Shown: positions 36,390 to 43,521 of the stretch, one piece after another
Position numbering within the stretch: the stretch's first letter is position 1
How the letters are laid out: every line of letters starts with the position of its first letter
Assembly: GCA_017508895.1 (NCBI GenBank)
Contig: JAFWRA010000009.1
Coordinates: forward strand, 1 to 43,521
Reading direction: 5' to 3'
DNA length: 43,521 bases
DNA from: Bacteroidales bacterium
GTDB taxonomy: Bacteria; Bacteroidota; Bacteroidia; Bacteroidales; F082
Notes under the pieces: generated by a model
Databases searched by the model: none
Told to the model about the DNA's origin: nothing
The model's input: the letters and a program-made list of their open reading frames with translations, nothing else
Made by a program: the position numbers and the translations under genes

Positions 36390-36656
36390 TTAGACGTAAT
36401 GCCCTTTCAACGAGAACACATACACGTATATGCGACCACTACTTATGGAGTACACCATGCGATGCTCGTCGGTGATACGGCGGCTCCATTTGCCCTGAAG
36501 ATTGCCTTTCAGCGGTTCAGGTTTGCCCATTCCGCTAAAAGGATGCTTCTCGATATCCTTCAAAAGTGCGGTAATGCGATTCATAATCTTCTCGTTACCA
36601 GTCCGTTTCCAGTAGTCTCGATCTTCCTTGGCTTTCTTAAGCAATACTACTTCCAT
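36390..36656 (-). CDS. YoeB-family mRNA-interferase toxin
   Basis: An 88-residue RelE-superfamily toxin of the YoeB/Txe type, which cleaves mRNA in the ribosomal A site in characterised members. Family features are the N-terminal EDRDYW, the KPEPLKGNLQGKWSRRITDEHRMVY core (45-69) and the C-terminal YVYVFSLKGHY (77-87), with the C-terminal His-Tyr. It is transcribed against the hsd genes and lies five bases beyond the hsdS stop. Its start overlaps the end of the antitoxin gene by ten bases, the normal antitoxin-first order. Confidence 0.92.
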   Translation of the reverse strand: MEVVLLKKAKEDRDYWKRTGNEKIMNRITALLKDIEKHPFSGMGKPEPLKGNLQGKWSRRITDEHRMVYSISSGRIYVYVFSLKGHYV

Positions 36657-36874
36657 AAGTCATCGATGGCTATGGGTTCTACTTTGCCCTCAGCAATGTC
36701 TTTCTCTCCTTGGCGGACGATGTCCTCCAATTCAGCTATGGGCATCTCGGCCTGTTTCTGCGAGGCAATGCGCTTGAGCGATTTAACGGCCTTCTTCATT
36801 AGCCCTTCATCCCCGGAAATGGTGTGGAGGGCTTCAAACAATTCAGCATTGAGTTGCATTTGTACTGCTGTCAT
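36647..36874 (-). CDS. Antitoxin partner of the YoeB-type toxin
   Basis: A 75-residue protein. I choose the ATG at 36874 over 36913, since the -7 box at 36901-36908 puts the transcript start near 36894, after the longer start. The sequence is helical and basic (LMKKAVKSLKRIASQKQ) with an acidic C-terminal tail (ELEDIVRQGEKDIAEGK...IDDLW) that would be suited to binding the toxin. It is not a clear YefM/Phd-type antitoxin; it resembles the short Bacteroidota antitoxins paired with YoeB-like toxins. It probably represses its own promoter. Assignment rests on position and size as much as on sequence. Confidence 0.75.
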   Translation of the reverse strand: MTAVQMQLNAELFEALHTISGDEGLMKKAVKSLKRIASQKQAEMPIAELEDIVRQGEKDIAEGKVEPIAIDDLWK

Positions 36875-36900
36875 CACATGATAATTATTGTTTCTGTTTG

Positions 36901-36908
36901 CAAAAATA
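36901..36908 (-). promoter_or_regulatory. -7 element of the toxin-antitoxin operon
   Basis: TATTTTTG on the minus strand. ATAATT (36881-36886) and AATTAT (36912-36917) bracket it as an imperfect inverted repeat, a possible site for autorepression. Confidence 0.55.
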
Positions 36909-36947
36909 GACAATTATAACGAATCGAAGTAATAAAACGAAAAAATA

Positions 36948-39386
36948 ATGGACGAATCAGCAACCCGACGGAAAAAGATAGACCCAAAACTTTATGAGGT
37001 GGGTTGGGAGCAGGTGCCCGAAAGTGAAATCCTGACCGAACAGCGGGCTTACATTGCACCTGGTCAAGTGAGCGCACTGCCCCAAAATCGCCATCCCAAG
37101 AAGGTGGACTACATCTTGGAATACCGCAAGCAGAAGTTGGCCGTCATCGAGGCCAAGAGCGATGAGAAACATGTCAGCGAAGGGGTGGAGCAGGCAAAGA
37201 AGTACGCCGAGTTGCTGCATATCCGCTACACTTACGCCACCAACGGAGACGAGATTTGGGCTATCGACATGGGTGTGAAAGATGCCCAAGGCAACTATAT
37301 CATCCCCTCCAAAGAAGGCCCTGCCGACAGGTTTCCCTCGCCGCAGGAGTTGTGGGCAATGACTTTCGTAGAGGCCAATCCTTGGCGCGACAAGTTCAAC
37401 CTCTGTCCGATGAACCGTGGTGGCGGACGCGAGCCGCGCTACTATCAGGAAATTGCCATCAACAAGGTATTAGAAGCTATTGCCAAAGGCGAACAACGCA
37501 TCCTGCTCACCATGGCCACGGGAACGGGCAAGACCTATACTGCTTTCCAAATCTGCTGGAAGCTGTATCAGACCAATTGGAACACTCGAGGCACAGAGCA
37601 GAAGCCCCGCATCCTGTTCATCAGCGACCGCAACATCCTCGCCAACCAAGCCAAGAACGACTTTGAGCAGTTTCCCGAGGACGCGATGGAGCGCATCACG
37701 CCCGACTTGCTTCACGACAGCAAGCACCATGACCGTGTGCCAAAGGCGCGCCATCTCTATTTCACCATTTTCCAAACCATCATGTCGAACGACCCGACGG
37801 GACAGCCTTACTACAAGCAATATCCGCCTGAGTTTTTCGACTTCATCATCATCGACGAATGCCACAGGGGAGGAGCCAACGACGAAAGCGAGTGGCGGCA
37901 GCTGATGAATTACTTCGAGCCTGCGGTGCAGCTTGGCATGACGGCCACGCCACGCAGGACGGTGAACGCCAACACTTACAAGTATTTTGGCGACCCCGTT
38001 TATTCCTATTCGCTGAAGCAAGGCATCGAAGACGGCTTCCTGACACCTTATCGCGTGAAGATTTCGAGCAGCAATATCGACACCTACCAGTTTGACCCCA
38101 ACGACGACGTGGAAGGCGAAATCGACCCTGACAAGACCTACACCGAGCAAGACTTCTACAACGGCAACATCGAAATCCGCCAGCGCGACGAGCACCGTGT
38201 CAAAGAATTGCTTGGGCAGATAGGCAAGGACGAGAAAACCCTCGTGTTTTGCTGCACCCAGCTCCATGCGATGGTGATTCGCGACATGATCAACCAATAC
38301 AAGAAGGTGCCCGACTCGAACTATTGCGAGCGCGTGACCAGCGACGATGGTAAGGAAGGCGAAGCCAAGCTGAAACAGTTCCAAAACAACGACTACCTGC
38401 GCCCGACCATCCTCACCACCTCGCAAAAACTATCGACGGGCGTCGATGCCCGCAATGTGCGCAATATCGTGTTGATGCGTCCTGTGAACAACATCGTGGA
38501 ATTCAAGCAGATTATGGGCCGTGGTACGCGATTGTTCACCGATAAATACTATTTCACGGTGTACGACTTTGTTGGTGCTTCGAAGAACTTCAAGGATGCC
38601 GAATGGGACGGCGACCCGTTCTGCCCTGTGTGTGGTAATTATCCTTGCACCTGCAACAAAAGGCAGCCTTATCCTAATAACGAAGAGGGTAGAGACAATA
38701 AATCGCATGAAAATTATGGCTGGGAAACGCCACAACCTTGTCTTATTTGTGGCCACCTGCCCTGCACCTGTCCGGGTGGACATCAGAAAAAGACGGTAAA
38801 AGTGAAACTATCATCGACGCGCGAACTGACCCTGCACACGGACTGGGATGAGCGCATACAGTTTGGTGACGAGTTGATAAGCATCCAAGAATATATCCAG
38901 AAACTCTTTGGTATGTTGCCGCATTTTCTCGCTGGTGAAGATGACTTGCGTAAACGTTGGTCGCAGCCCGACACCCGCGAGCAACTGCTGGATGTGTTGG
39001 CTCAAAGCGGTTTCCCTGAGGACAAGCTGGAAATGACGCGCAGATTCCTTGAAATGGAGAATTGTGACATGCTGGATGTGTTGGCCTATCTCGCCTACAA
39101 TACAACGCCGATAGACCGCCGACGCAGAGCCGAGATCCTGAAGGAGCAGGCACGGAAGAAGTACACCGCCGCGCAAGTGGATTTCGTGAACTATGTTATG
39201 GAACTATATGTGCGTAATGGCTTTAAGGAATTGACTTCGGAAAATCTGCCAATGCTCATTGACATGAAATACCACTCAGCGACAGATGCAGTGAACCAAC
39301 TCAATATGCAGCCTGAGCAGATTAGGGAATTCTATTTGGGTATGCAACAGATGCTGTACAATGGACAGAATGCTGCGAGGGCATAA
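36948..39386 (+). CDS. hsdR: Type I restriction endonuclease subunit HsdR (EcoEI-like)
   Basis: An 812-residue motor and nuclease subunit. Residues 1-110 form the nuclease domain with KVDYILEYR...LAVIEAKSD (Asp54, Glu68-Ala-Lys70). The helicase core has Walker A MATGTGKT (189-196), DECH (303-306), the TATPRR block near 334 and QIMGRGTRL near 517. Between helicase and C-terminal domain lie two copies of C-x2-C-G-x2-P-C-T-C (559-569 and 598-608), an insert I do not know from model HsdR proteins. The C-terminus (620-812) fits the EcoEI_R_C type. No TAnnTTTG box is seen before it; it may depend on read-through from hsdMS past the antisense toxin pair. Confidence 0.92.
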   Translation: MDESATRRKKIDPKLYEVGWEQVPESEILTEQRAYIAPGQVSALPQNRHPKKVDYILEYRKQKLAVIEAKSDEKHVSEGVEQAKKYAELLHIRYTYATNGDEIWAIDMGVKDAQGNYIIPSKEGPADRFPSPQELWAMTFVEANPWRDKFNLCPMNRGGGREPRYYQEIAINKVLEAIAKGEQRILLTMATGTGKTYTAFQICWKLYQTNWNTRGTEQKPRILFISDRNILANQAKNDFEQFPEDAMERITPDLLHDSKHHDRVPKARHLYFTIFQTIMSNDPTGQPYYKQYPPEFFDFIIIDECHRGGANDESEWRQLMNYFEPAVQLGMTATPRRTVNANTYKYFGDPVYSYSLKQGIEDGFLTPYRVKISSSNIDTYQFDPNDDVEGEIDPDKTYTEQDFYNGNIEIRQRDEHRVKELLGQIGKDEKTLVFCCTQLHAMVIRDMINQYKKVPDSNYCERVTSDDGKEGEAKLKQFQNNDYLRPTILTTSQKLSTGVDARNVRNIVLMRPVNNIVEFKQIMGRGTRLFTDKYYFTVYDFVGASKNFKDAEWDGDPFCPVCGNYPCTCNKRQPYPNNEEGRDNKSHENYGWETPQPCLICGHLPCTCPGGHQKKTVKVKLSSTRELTLHTDWDERIQFGDELISIQEYIQKLFGMLPHFLAGEDDLRKRWSQPDTREQLLDVLAQSGFPEDKLEMTRRFLEMENCDMLDVLAYLAYNTTPIDRRRRAEILKEQARKKYTAAQVDFVNYVMELYVRNGFKELTSENLPMLIDMKYHSATDAVNQLNMQPEQIREFYLGMQQMLYNGQNAARA

Positions 39387-39413
39387 TCAGCATAAACACC
39401 CTAACAGCCGCCA

Positions 39414-40094
39414 TCATCTCAGATAAGCCCGGATGATTCGGATATCTTCAACAGGCCGGTCATTGGTGTCGGTCGTTACTTGTTGTATGGCATCTACCAC
39501 ATCGAGGCCGGAAACGACTTCGCCGAAGACGGTATATTGACCGTCTAAGTGTGGCGTTCCTCCGATGGTCTTATACACTTCACGCATCTCAGGAGTGAGT
39601 TTTACCCGACCGTTTGTATAGTCGTCAATTCGTTGCTGAACGCGATTCAAGCTCTCATCGTCAAAGGTTTTCCCCCATACAATATAGAATTGCATGGCGG
39701 AACTACGCTGCTCTGGATTCACATCGTCACCTTCGCGAGCTGCTGCCAGCACGCCACGACGATGGAATATCCCTTCATCAAGCCTGAATTCAGAGGGTAT
39801 GGTGTATGACCTGTCACCATCACCGAGCAACTGCCCGGGTTCAGCATATTTCGAATCCGGGTCGCCGCCCTGAATCATAAAGTCGCGAATCACACGATGG
39901 AAGAGCAGTGAATCATAGGCTCCTTCCTCCACCAGCATCTTGAAGTTGTCGCGATGCAACGGCGTGGCATCGTAAAGTTTCATTTCAATGTTGCCTTTTG
40001 TGGTTTCCATTACCACACGGACTTCCTTTTTCTTGCAGGAGGTCAACAGCGCTATCGTGGCTGCAAATGCAATAATCGTTATAATCCTTTTCAT
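39414..40094 (-). CDS. Cyclophilin-type peptidyl-prolyl isomerase lipoprotein
   Basis: A 226-residue exported enzyme that speeds proline isomerisation. The signal peptide ends in LLTSC with Cys20, so it is membrane-anchored outside the cytoplasm. The cyclophilin core is complete: YDSLLFHRVIRDFMIQGGDP (60-79), MQFYIVWGKTFDD near 133, and GTPHLDGQYTVFGEV near 184. An insert of about 35 residues (ESLNRVQQRIDDYTNG...MREVYKTIGG) precedes the last block, typical of Bacteroidota members. Its stop lies 27 bases from the end of hsdR, in convergent order. Confidence 0.93.
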   Translation of the reverse strand: MKRIITIIAFAATIALLTSCKKKEVRVVMETTKGNIEMKLYDATPLHRDNFKMLVEEGAYDSLLFHRVIRDFMIQGGDPDSKYAEPGQLLGDGDRSYTIPSEFRLDEGIFHRRGVLAAAREGDDVNPEQRSSAMQFYIVWGKTFDDESLNRVQQRIDDYTNGRVKLTPEMREVYKTIGGTPHLDGQYTVFGEVVSGLDVVDAIQQVTTDTNDRPVEDIRIIRAYLR

Positions 40095-40116
40095 TTTTTT
40101 TGTTTAATAATGGCCA

Positions 40117-40124
40117 CAAAAATA
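40117..40124 (-). promoter_or_regulatory. -7 element of the cyclophilin gene
   Basis: TATTTTTG on the minus strand, 22 bases before the ATG at 40094. Confidence 0.6.
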
Positions 40125-40266
40125 CAAAAAAGCCATGTCTTTGCGAATAATACTGTGTTTTTGTGCTCGGTCGTGGTGTTCTTATGTCGAATGGATCTGT
40201 TGGGAGTGCGGCGGATGCACCCAAATAGACAAAAATTGACGAGTTGGAAAAAAGTTATCATCACCC

Positions 40267-40299
40267 CTTGCGAAAAACATGGTTTTGTCATTAACTTTG
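40267..40299 (+). promoter_or_regulatory. Promoter of the small unknown gene
   Basis: CTTG (40267-40270) and TAACTTTG (40292-40299) are 21 bases apart. The start near 40306 lies after the upstream in-frame ATG at 40279 and before the ATG at 40357. Confidence 0.6.
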
Positions 40300-40356
40300 C
40301 AAAGTCGAAAGACAAACGATACGAGATTTAATTATCAACATCATAAGAAAAAAGCC

Positions 40357-40767
40357 ATGACTGATTGTATAGAAATCACTGAATCCAATTACAAGGATTA
40401 TTGTTCACTCGACATTGTCGCCTTTTTATTTGCGCAACCTGGTGCGATGGGGGATCCGGGAGGGGTTGAGATCATCGATGCGCAGGGACAGTATTACCAC
40501 ACAAACTATTGCTACAATGGTGTGAGCTATGACCAGCTCATGGAAATTGTGCCTGTACTGAAAGTCTGTAAAATAGGTGTCTTCAATCATCAAGCACCTG
40601 AAGGCTGGAAGGCCATCTATCTGGGATTTGGCAACCATCTTACCATCAAAGCAGATTATTACGACAAGTTTGAAGAAGAGACCCGTAACAGACACATTGA
40701 GGAAGCAGTCGAATTGTATCAAAAATGGTCGGGAATAGTGTTGAAATGCATTAATAATCACGCTTAA
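40357..40767 (+). CDS. Uncharacterised small cytoplasmic protein
   Basis: A 136-residue protein that I do not recognise. The ATG at 40357 is used because the promoter start (near 40306) excludes the longer frame. No signal peptide or membrane helix is visible. It has five cysteines, and two glycine-rich turns (GAMGDPGGVEIIDAQGQYY and WKAIYLGFGNHL). It ends in an amphipathic helix (FEEETRNRHIEEAVELYQKW). The pattern suggests a compact alpha/beta fold. It is flanked by the divergent cyclophilin and the convergent hybrid kinase, without an operon partner. Confidence 0.7.
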   Translation: MTDCIEITESNYKDYCSLDIVAFLFAQPGAMGDPGGVEIIDAQGQYYHTNYCYNGVSYDQLMEIVPVLKVCKIGVFNHQAPEGWKAIYLGFGNHLTIKADYYDKFEEETRNRHIEEAVELYQKWSGIVLKCINNHA

Positions 40768-40832
40768 GGTCTTGCGCTGGTCGTTTCATGGTTTACTCTT
40801 GCTGGCCACATAAACGGCAAAGCAGTGCATCC

Positions 40833-43280
40833 TCACTCAATCCCATACTTCTCAGCCAGCAAATCCATCAATTCGTCGGTTTGGGTCATGAATTGGGTGG
40901 CGTCTTCTTTCCAGTTCAGATAATCTTCTTCCGTCTCGTTCTTGCCGCGCATGGCGTTCATCCGGGCGAGGAAGGTGGTGTCGCGCTCCAACTGCTTGAA
41001 CATAGGTAGCATCTTGTGGCAAAGACTCTGCATCTCAACGAAATCCGATTTTTCAATCAACGCATTCATCGCGACCAAGTCATCAGAGGTGGACTGCACG
41101 AAGACCCGAAGGATGTCGGTCATGGCTTCCTTGTCGTTGCCCATCATCTCGCTGAAGGCCGGGAAGTCGGGGAAGGCGGTCTCGCCCTCGCTTTCGGTGG
41201 TGGCGACACTTCCAAACAGGTTCTCCAACTGTCTTAGGTTGAAGGGCTTCTGGAGGAAACCATCGAAGCCCTCCTCGTGGGCTTTTTCGGTGTTGTATTC
41301 GATGCGGCCGGTCATCAGGATGACGGGCTTCTTGTTGTCGACTTCCTTGACCAGGAAAAGGATGTCGTTGCCGCTCACAGCACCCATCTCGCGGTCGGTG
41401 AGGATGTAGTCGTATTCTTGGATTTGCTGCAAGGCATTGTCCAAGTCGTTCATCGAACGGCAGGGGATGGCTTGGTGACCGAGACGGTGCAGCATGTTGT
41501 CGATGACGGATAGCAGGGTGTTGTCGTCGTCGATGACTAAGATGTTGAGGCTTTTTCTGCTGTCAGTGTCTTCGCCCTTGTCTTCAACTTGTTGCTCCAG
41601 GACTTCCACTGGGATCCTGACCTCGAAATGCGAGCCTTTGCCCACCTCCGATTCGGTGTGGATCTCGCCGCCAAGGAGGTCGACGAGACCCTTGACGACC
41701 GACATGCCGTAGCCGCTGCCCTCGGCAAACTGGTTGTAGGTCTCGATGCGTACAAAAGGTTTGAACACCTCTTCCAGCTTGTCCTCAGGGATGCCTACAC
41801 CGGTGTCGATGATGTCGAAGACGACCAGACTGCGCCCCAATCTCGCTTTGAAGCTGACGCTGCCTTCCAAGGTGTATTTGATGCCGTTTGAGATGAGGTT
41901 AGTGAGTATTTGCCTGATTTTCAGTTTGTCGGAGTTGAGCAGGGTGTTGGGCTCGATGTTGTTCTCGAATTGGAATTCCAGGTTCTTGTGTCGTGCGATG
42001 GGGGCAAACATCTCGGAAATCTCGGCACAGAGTTGTCCGATGTCGAAGTTCTCGTTACTGACTTGCAGCTTGCCTTGTTCGAGGCTGGAGTATTCCAGCA
42101 GGTTGTTGAGCAGGTTGAGAATGTGGTCGGCCGACTGCTGTATCGAAACGATTTCCTTTTCGTTGTTGTTCTTGTCCATGAGTTCCACGTGACCCATGAT
42201 GGAGGTCAGCGGCGCCTTGATGTCGTGTGAGACGGAGAGCAGCAGCTTGTGGCGGCTTTCCATGATTTCCTCGGTCTTCCTTTTGGCTTCCTCTGCGGCG
42301 CGGCGGGCACGGTAGCCTTTGTTGACGTCACTGATAATCAGGATGATGAAGATGATGATGAGGATGAAGGTCGCGGCTCCTATGAGGATGGAGGTACGGG
42401 TGTTTTCTTGGATGATGAGCTCGCTTTTCTCGATTTCAGCGACGGTGGAGTCAAGGATTTCCTGGTTGAGGCGTATCAGCAGGGAGGAGATTTGCTCGGA
42501 GAGTTGGTTATCAGCCTTGACCAGTTCCTGGGTTTTTTTCTCGTAATCCTTGATTTTTTTCCAGTATTCGGTCTTGGCTCTGTCGGAGAGCACGCGTAGG
42601 TTGGCCAGGATGTTGACTGAGTCTTGGCCTTGGTGTTGGATGCGGAGTGTGTCGGTGCGTTCGATGGAGATGTGGACGACGCTGTCTTCCTCCTTGTCGG
42701 GGCTGAAGACGTTGCCCACGCGGTTCCAAAAGCCTTTCTTCTCGGTTTTCGGGACGTGGATGACCGTGTCTTTCGAAACGGTGGTGACCACGATTTCCTC
42801 TTCGGGTTGGGGTGGGATGTAGTCATCGATGGTGCGGTCGAACTCGGCAAGGGGGTTGAAGTCGTGGAACTGGCGCGACAGCTCGTTGCTGAGTCGGCCC
42901 TTGCTGTTGATTAGTTTCTCGATTTCGCTGACCATCATCTTGTTGTCTTCACTGATTTCGTATTTCATGAGCGAGTCGGTCTGGGTCTTGATGTCGTCGC
43001 GGTAGGCGTTGAACTCGCGTTTGTATTTCACTTGTTCGGTGAAGGCGTAGAGGTTGGCCGCGTTTTGTGCGCCGTGTACGTTTTTGGTGAACTGGTTGAC
43101 CCAGTTGAGCGCGTTGTGTTGCGTGTTGATGTTGGAACGTTGGTTCTCGATGCTGTTTCGCAGGTTGAAGATATAGTAGAACAAAGCCGCGCAAAGGGCC
43201 AGGACGAATAGATAGGTGATGACCACCTTCCAACTCGTGCGGCTCCCGCTGGGGTAATCGGTTTTGTTTTTCTTCGACAT
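40833..43280 (-). CDS. Hybrid histidine kinase with receiver and HPt domains
   Basis: An 815-residue inner-membrane sensor. Membrane helices at about 19-38 and 296-317 enclose a periplasmic region of about 255 residues rich in coiled coil. Then come HisKA (SVSHDIKAPLTS, His352), HATPase (NLISNGIKYT, DTGVGIPED, GSGYGMSVVKGL), a receiver domain with acidic pocket IDDD and phosphoacceptor Asp629, and an HPt domain (SLCHKMLP, His755). This is a complete His-Asp-His relay whose final Asp must be on another protein. I use the ATG at 43280; the longer frame reads through the -7 box. RteA-like kinases of Bacteroides signal to NtrC-type RteB, so the regulator at 30.5 kb is a candidate partner. Confidence 0.92.
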   Translation of the reverse strand: MSKKNKTDYPSGSRTSWKVVITYLFVLALCAALFYYIFNLRNSIENQRSNINTQHNALNWVNQFTKNVHGAQNAANLYAFTEQVKYKREFNAYRDDIKTQTDSLMKYEISEDNKMMVSEIEKLINSKGRLSNELSRQFHDFNPLAEFDRTIDDYIPPQPEEEIVVTTVSKDTVIHVPKTEKKGFWNRVGNVFSPDKEEDSVVHISIERTDTLRIQHQGQDSVNILANLRVLSDRAKTEYWKKIKDYEKKTQELVKADNQLSEQISSLLIRLNQEILDSTVAEIEKSELIIQENTRTSILIGAATFILIIIFIILIISDVNKGYRARRAAEEAKRKTEEIMESRHKLLLSVSHDIKAPLTSIMGHVELMDKNNNEKEIVSIQQSADHILNLLNNLLEYSSLEQGKLQVSNENFDIGQLCAEISEMFAPIARHKNLEFQFENNIEPNTLLNSDKLKIRQILTNLISNGIKYTLEGSVSFKARLGRSLVVFDIIDTGVGIPEDKLEEVFKPFVRIETYNQFAEGSGYGMSVVKGLVDLLGGEIHTESEVGKGSHFEVRIPVEVLEQQVEDKGEDTDSRKSLNILVIDDDNTLLSVIDNMLHRLGHQAIPCRSMNDLDNALQQIQEYDYILTDREMGAVSGNDILFLVKEVDNKKPVILMTGRIEYNTEKAHEEGFDGFLQKPFNLRQLENLFGSVATTESEGETAFPDFPAFSEMMGNDKEAMTDILRVFVQSTSDDLVAMNALIEKSDFVEMQSLCHKMLPMFKQLERDTTFLARMNAMRGKNETEEDYLNWKEDATQFMTQTDELMDLLAEKYGIE

Positions 43281-43287
43281 GACGGCG

Positions 43288-43315
43288 CAAAGGTAATACT
43301 TTTTTCTTAAATTTG
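43288..43315. promoter_or_regulatory. Divergent -7 elements for the kinase and the partial lipoprotein gene
   Basis: TACCTTTG on the minus strand (43288-43295) serves the kinase gene and leaves a leader of about 1-5 nt. TAAATTTG on the plus strand (43308-43315) serves the lipoprotein gene at 43331. They face away from each other with 12 bases between. Confidence 0.6.
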
Positions 43316-43330
43316 CGGGTTGAAACAAGG

Positions 43331-43521
43331 ATGGGAAAGCATAGGATACATATTGTGTTTCTGTTGTTGCTGTTTTGTGCCGCCTGCCACACGCCCACAC
43401 GTGAGGCGCGGCGCATGGTGGACCGTGCCGAGCGTCTGGCCGACACCTTGCCTGATAGCACCGCCCGTCTGATCGACAGTGTGTTGCGCATGCCTGTCTA
43501 TTTCAGCGAGCGGGAGCGTAT
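43331..43521 (+). CDS. N-terminus of a lipoprotein, cut by the window edge
   Basis: The frame is open from ATG 43331 to the window end (63 full codons). It starts MGKHRIHIVFLLLLFCAAC, a lipoprotein signal with the lipidated cysteine at residue 19. Then comes a basic helix-rich stretch (REARRMVDRAERLADTLPDSTARLIDSVLRMP) that resembles the first repeat of TPR-type regulatory lipoproteins of Bacteroidales. The -7 element 16 bases upstream supports the start. The function of the missing remainder cannot be judged. Confidence 0.75.
   Translation, partial: MGKHRIHIVFLLLLFCAACHTPTREARRMVDRAERLADTLPDSTARLIDSVLRMPVYFSERER

Overview
The window looks like chromosomal DNA of a member of the Bacteroidales (Bacteroidota). 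The main evidence is promoter style. Most transcription units start just downstream of TAnnTTTG (-7), often with a TTTG-like -33 box about 19-22 bases further up, and start codons follow A-rich leaders rather than Shine-Dalgarno boxes. The gene content agrees: a fimbrillin-like/FISUMP surface lipoprotein, a Cbp1-like coiled-coil lipoprotein, an AAA-ATPase-like/PD-(D/E)XK protein, a hybrid kinase with HPt, and C-tailed small exported proteins. I cannot name a genus from sequence alone.

Layout. 1-2.5 kb: tRNA-Arg(ACG) with its own promoter and terminator, peptidase E, and an uncharacterised TerB-like protein. 2.5-9.5 kb: a PMCA-type Ca2+ ATPase, a small lipoprotein, carbamate kinase, a leader-controlled pair of surface proteins, and a phosphopantetheinyl transferase. 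9.7-15.6 kb: an acyl-CoA synthetase and a large SNF2 helicase, tail to tail. 15.8-22.6 kb: two tandem CPA2 (Kef-type) cation/proton antiporters, then topoisomerase III (topB), which carries nested palindromes inside its coding sequence. 22.6-29.4 kb: pncB, a DUF47-Pit-DUF47 phosphate operon, an EamA transporter, an arginase/agmatinase-family enzyme and a YycJ-like metallo-hydrolase. 29.4-31.9 kb: a Cbp1-like lipoprotein behind a phased TTCCACA cluster, then an NtrC-type response regulator. 31.9-39.4 kb: a defence-like block with an AAA-ATPase-like/PD-(D/E)XK protein, a type I restriction-modification system (hsdM, hsdS, hsdR) and a YoeB-type toxin-antitoxin pair inserted antisense between hsdS and hsdR. 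39.4-43.5 kb: a cyclophilin lipoprotein, a small unknown protein, a hybrid histidine kinase, and the start of a further lipoprotein cut by the window edge.

How genes may work together. hsdM, hsdS and hsdR form one modification and restriction machine. The hsdMS transcript appears to begin with a leader of about 280 nt that holds two strong stem-loops, the second ending four bases before the hsdM start codon. The Pit transporter and its two DUF47 partners form one operon. The hybrid kinase (H-D-H relay) and the NtrC-type regulator could form a phosphorelay like RteA/RteB, but they are 9 kb apart and the pairing is only an inference. The most unusual structures are the hsdM leader RNAs, the nested palindromes in topB, the phased TTCCACA array at 29.4 kb, the face-to-face promoters at 2.5 kb, and the acidic substitutions that separate the two tandem antiporters.
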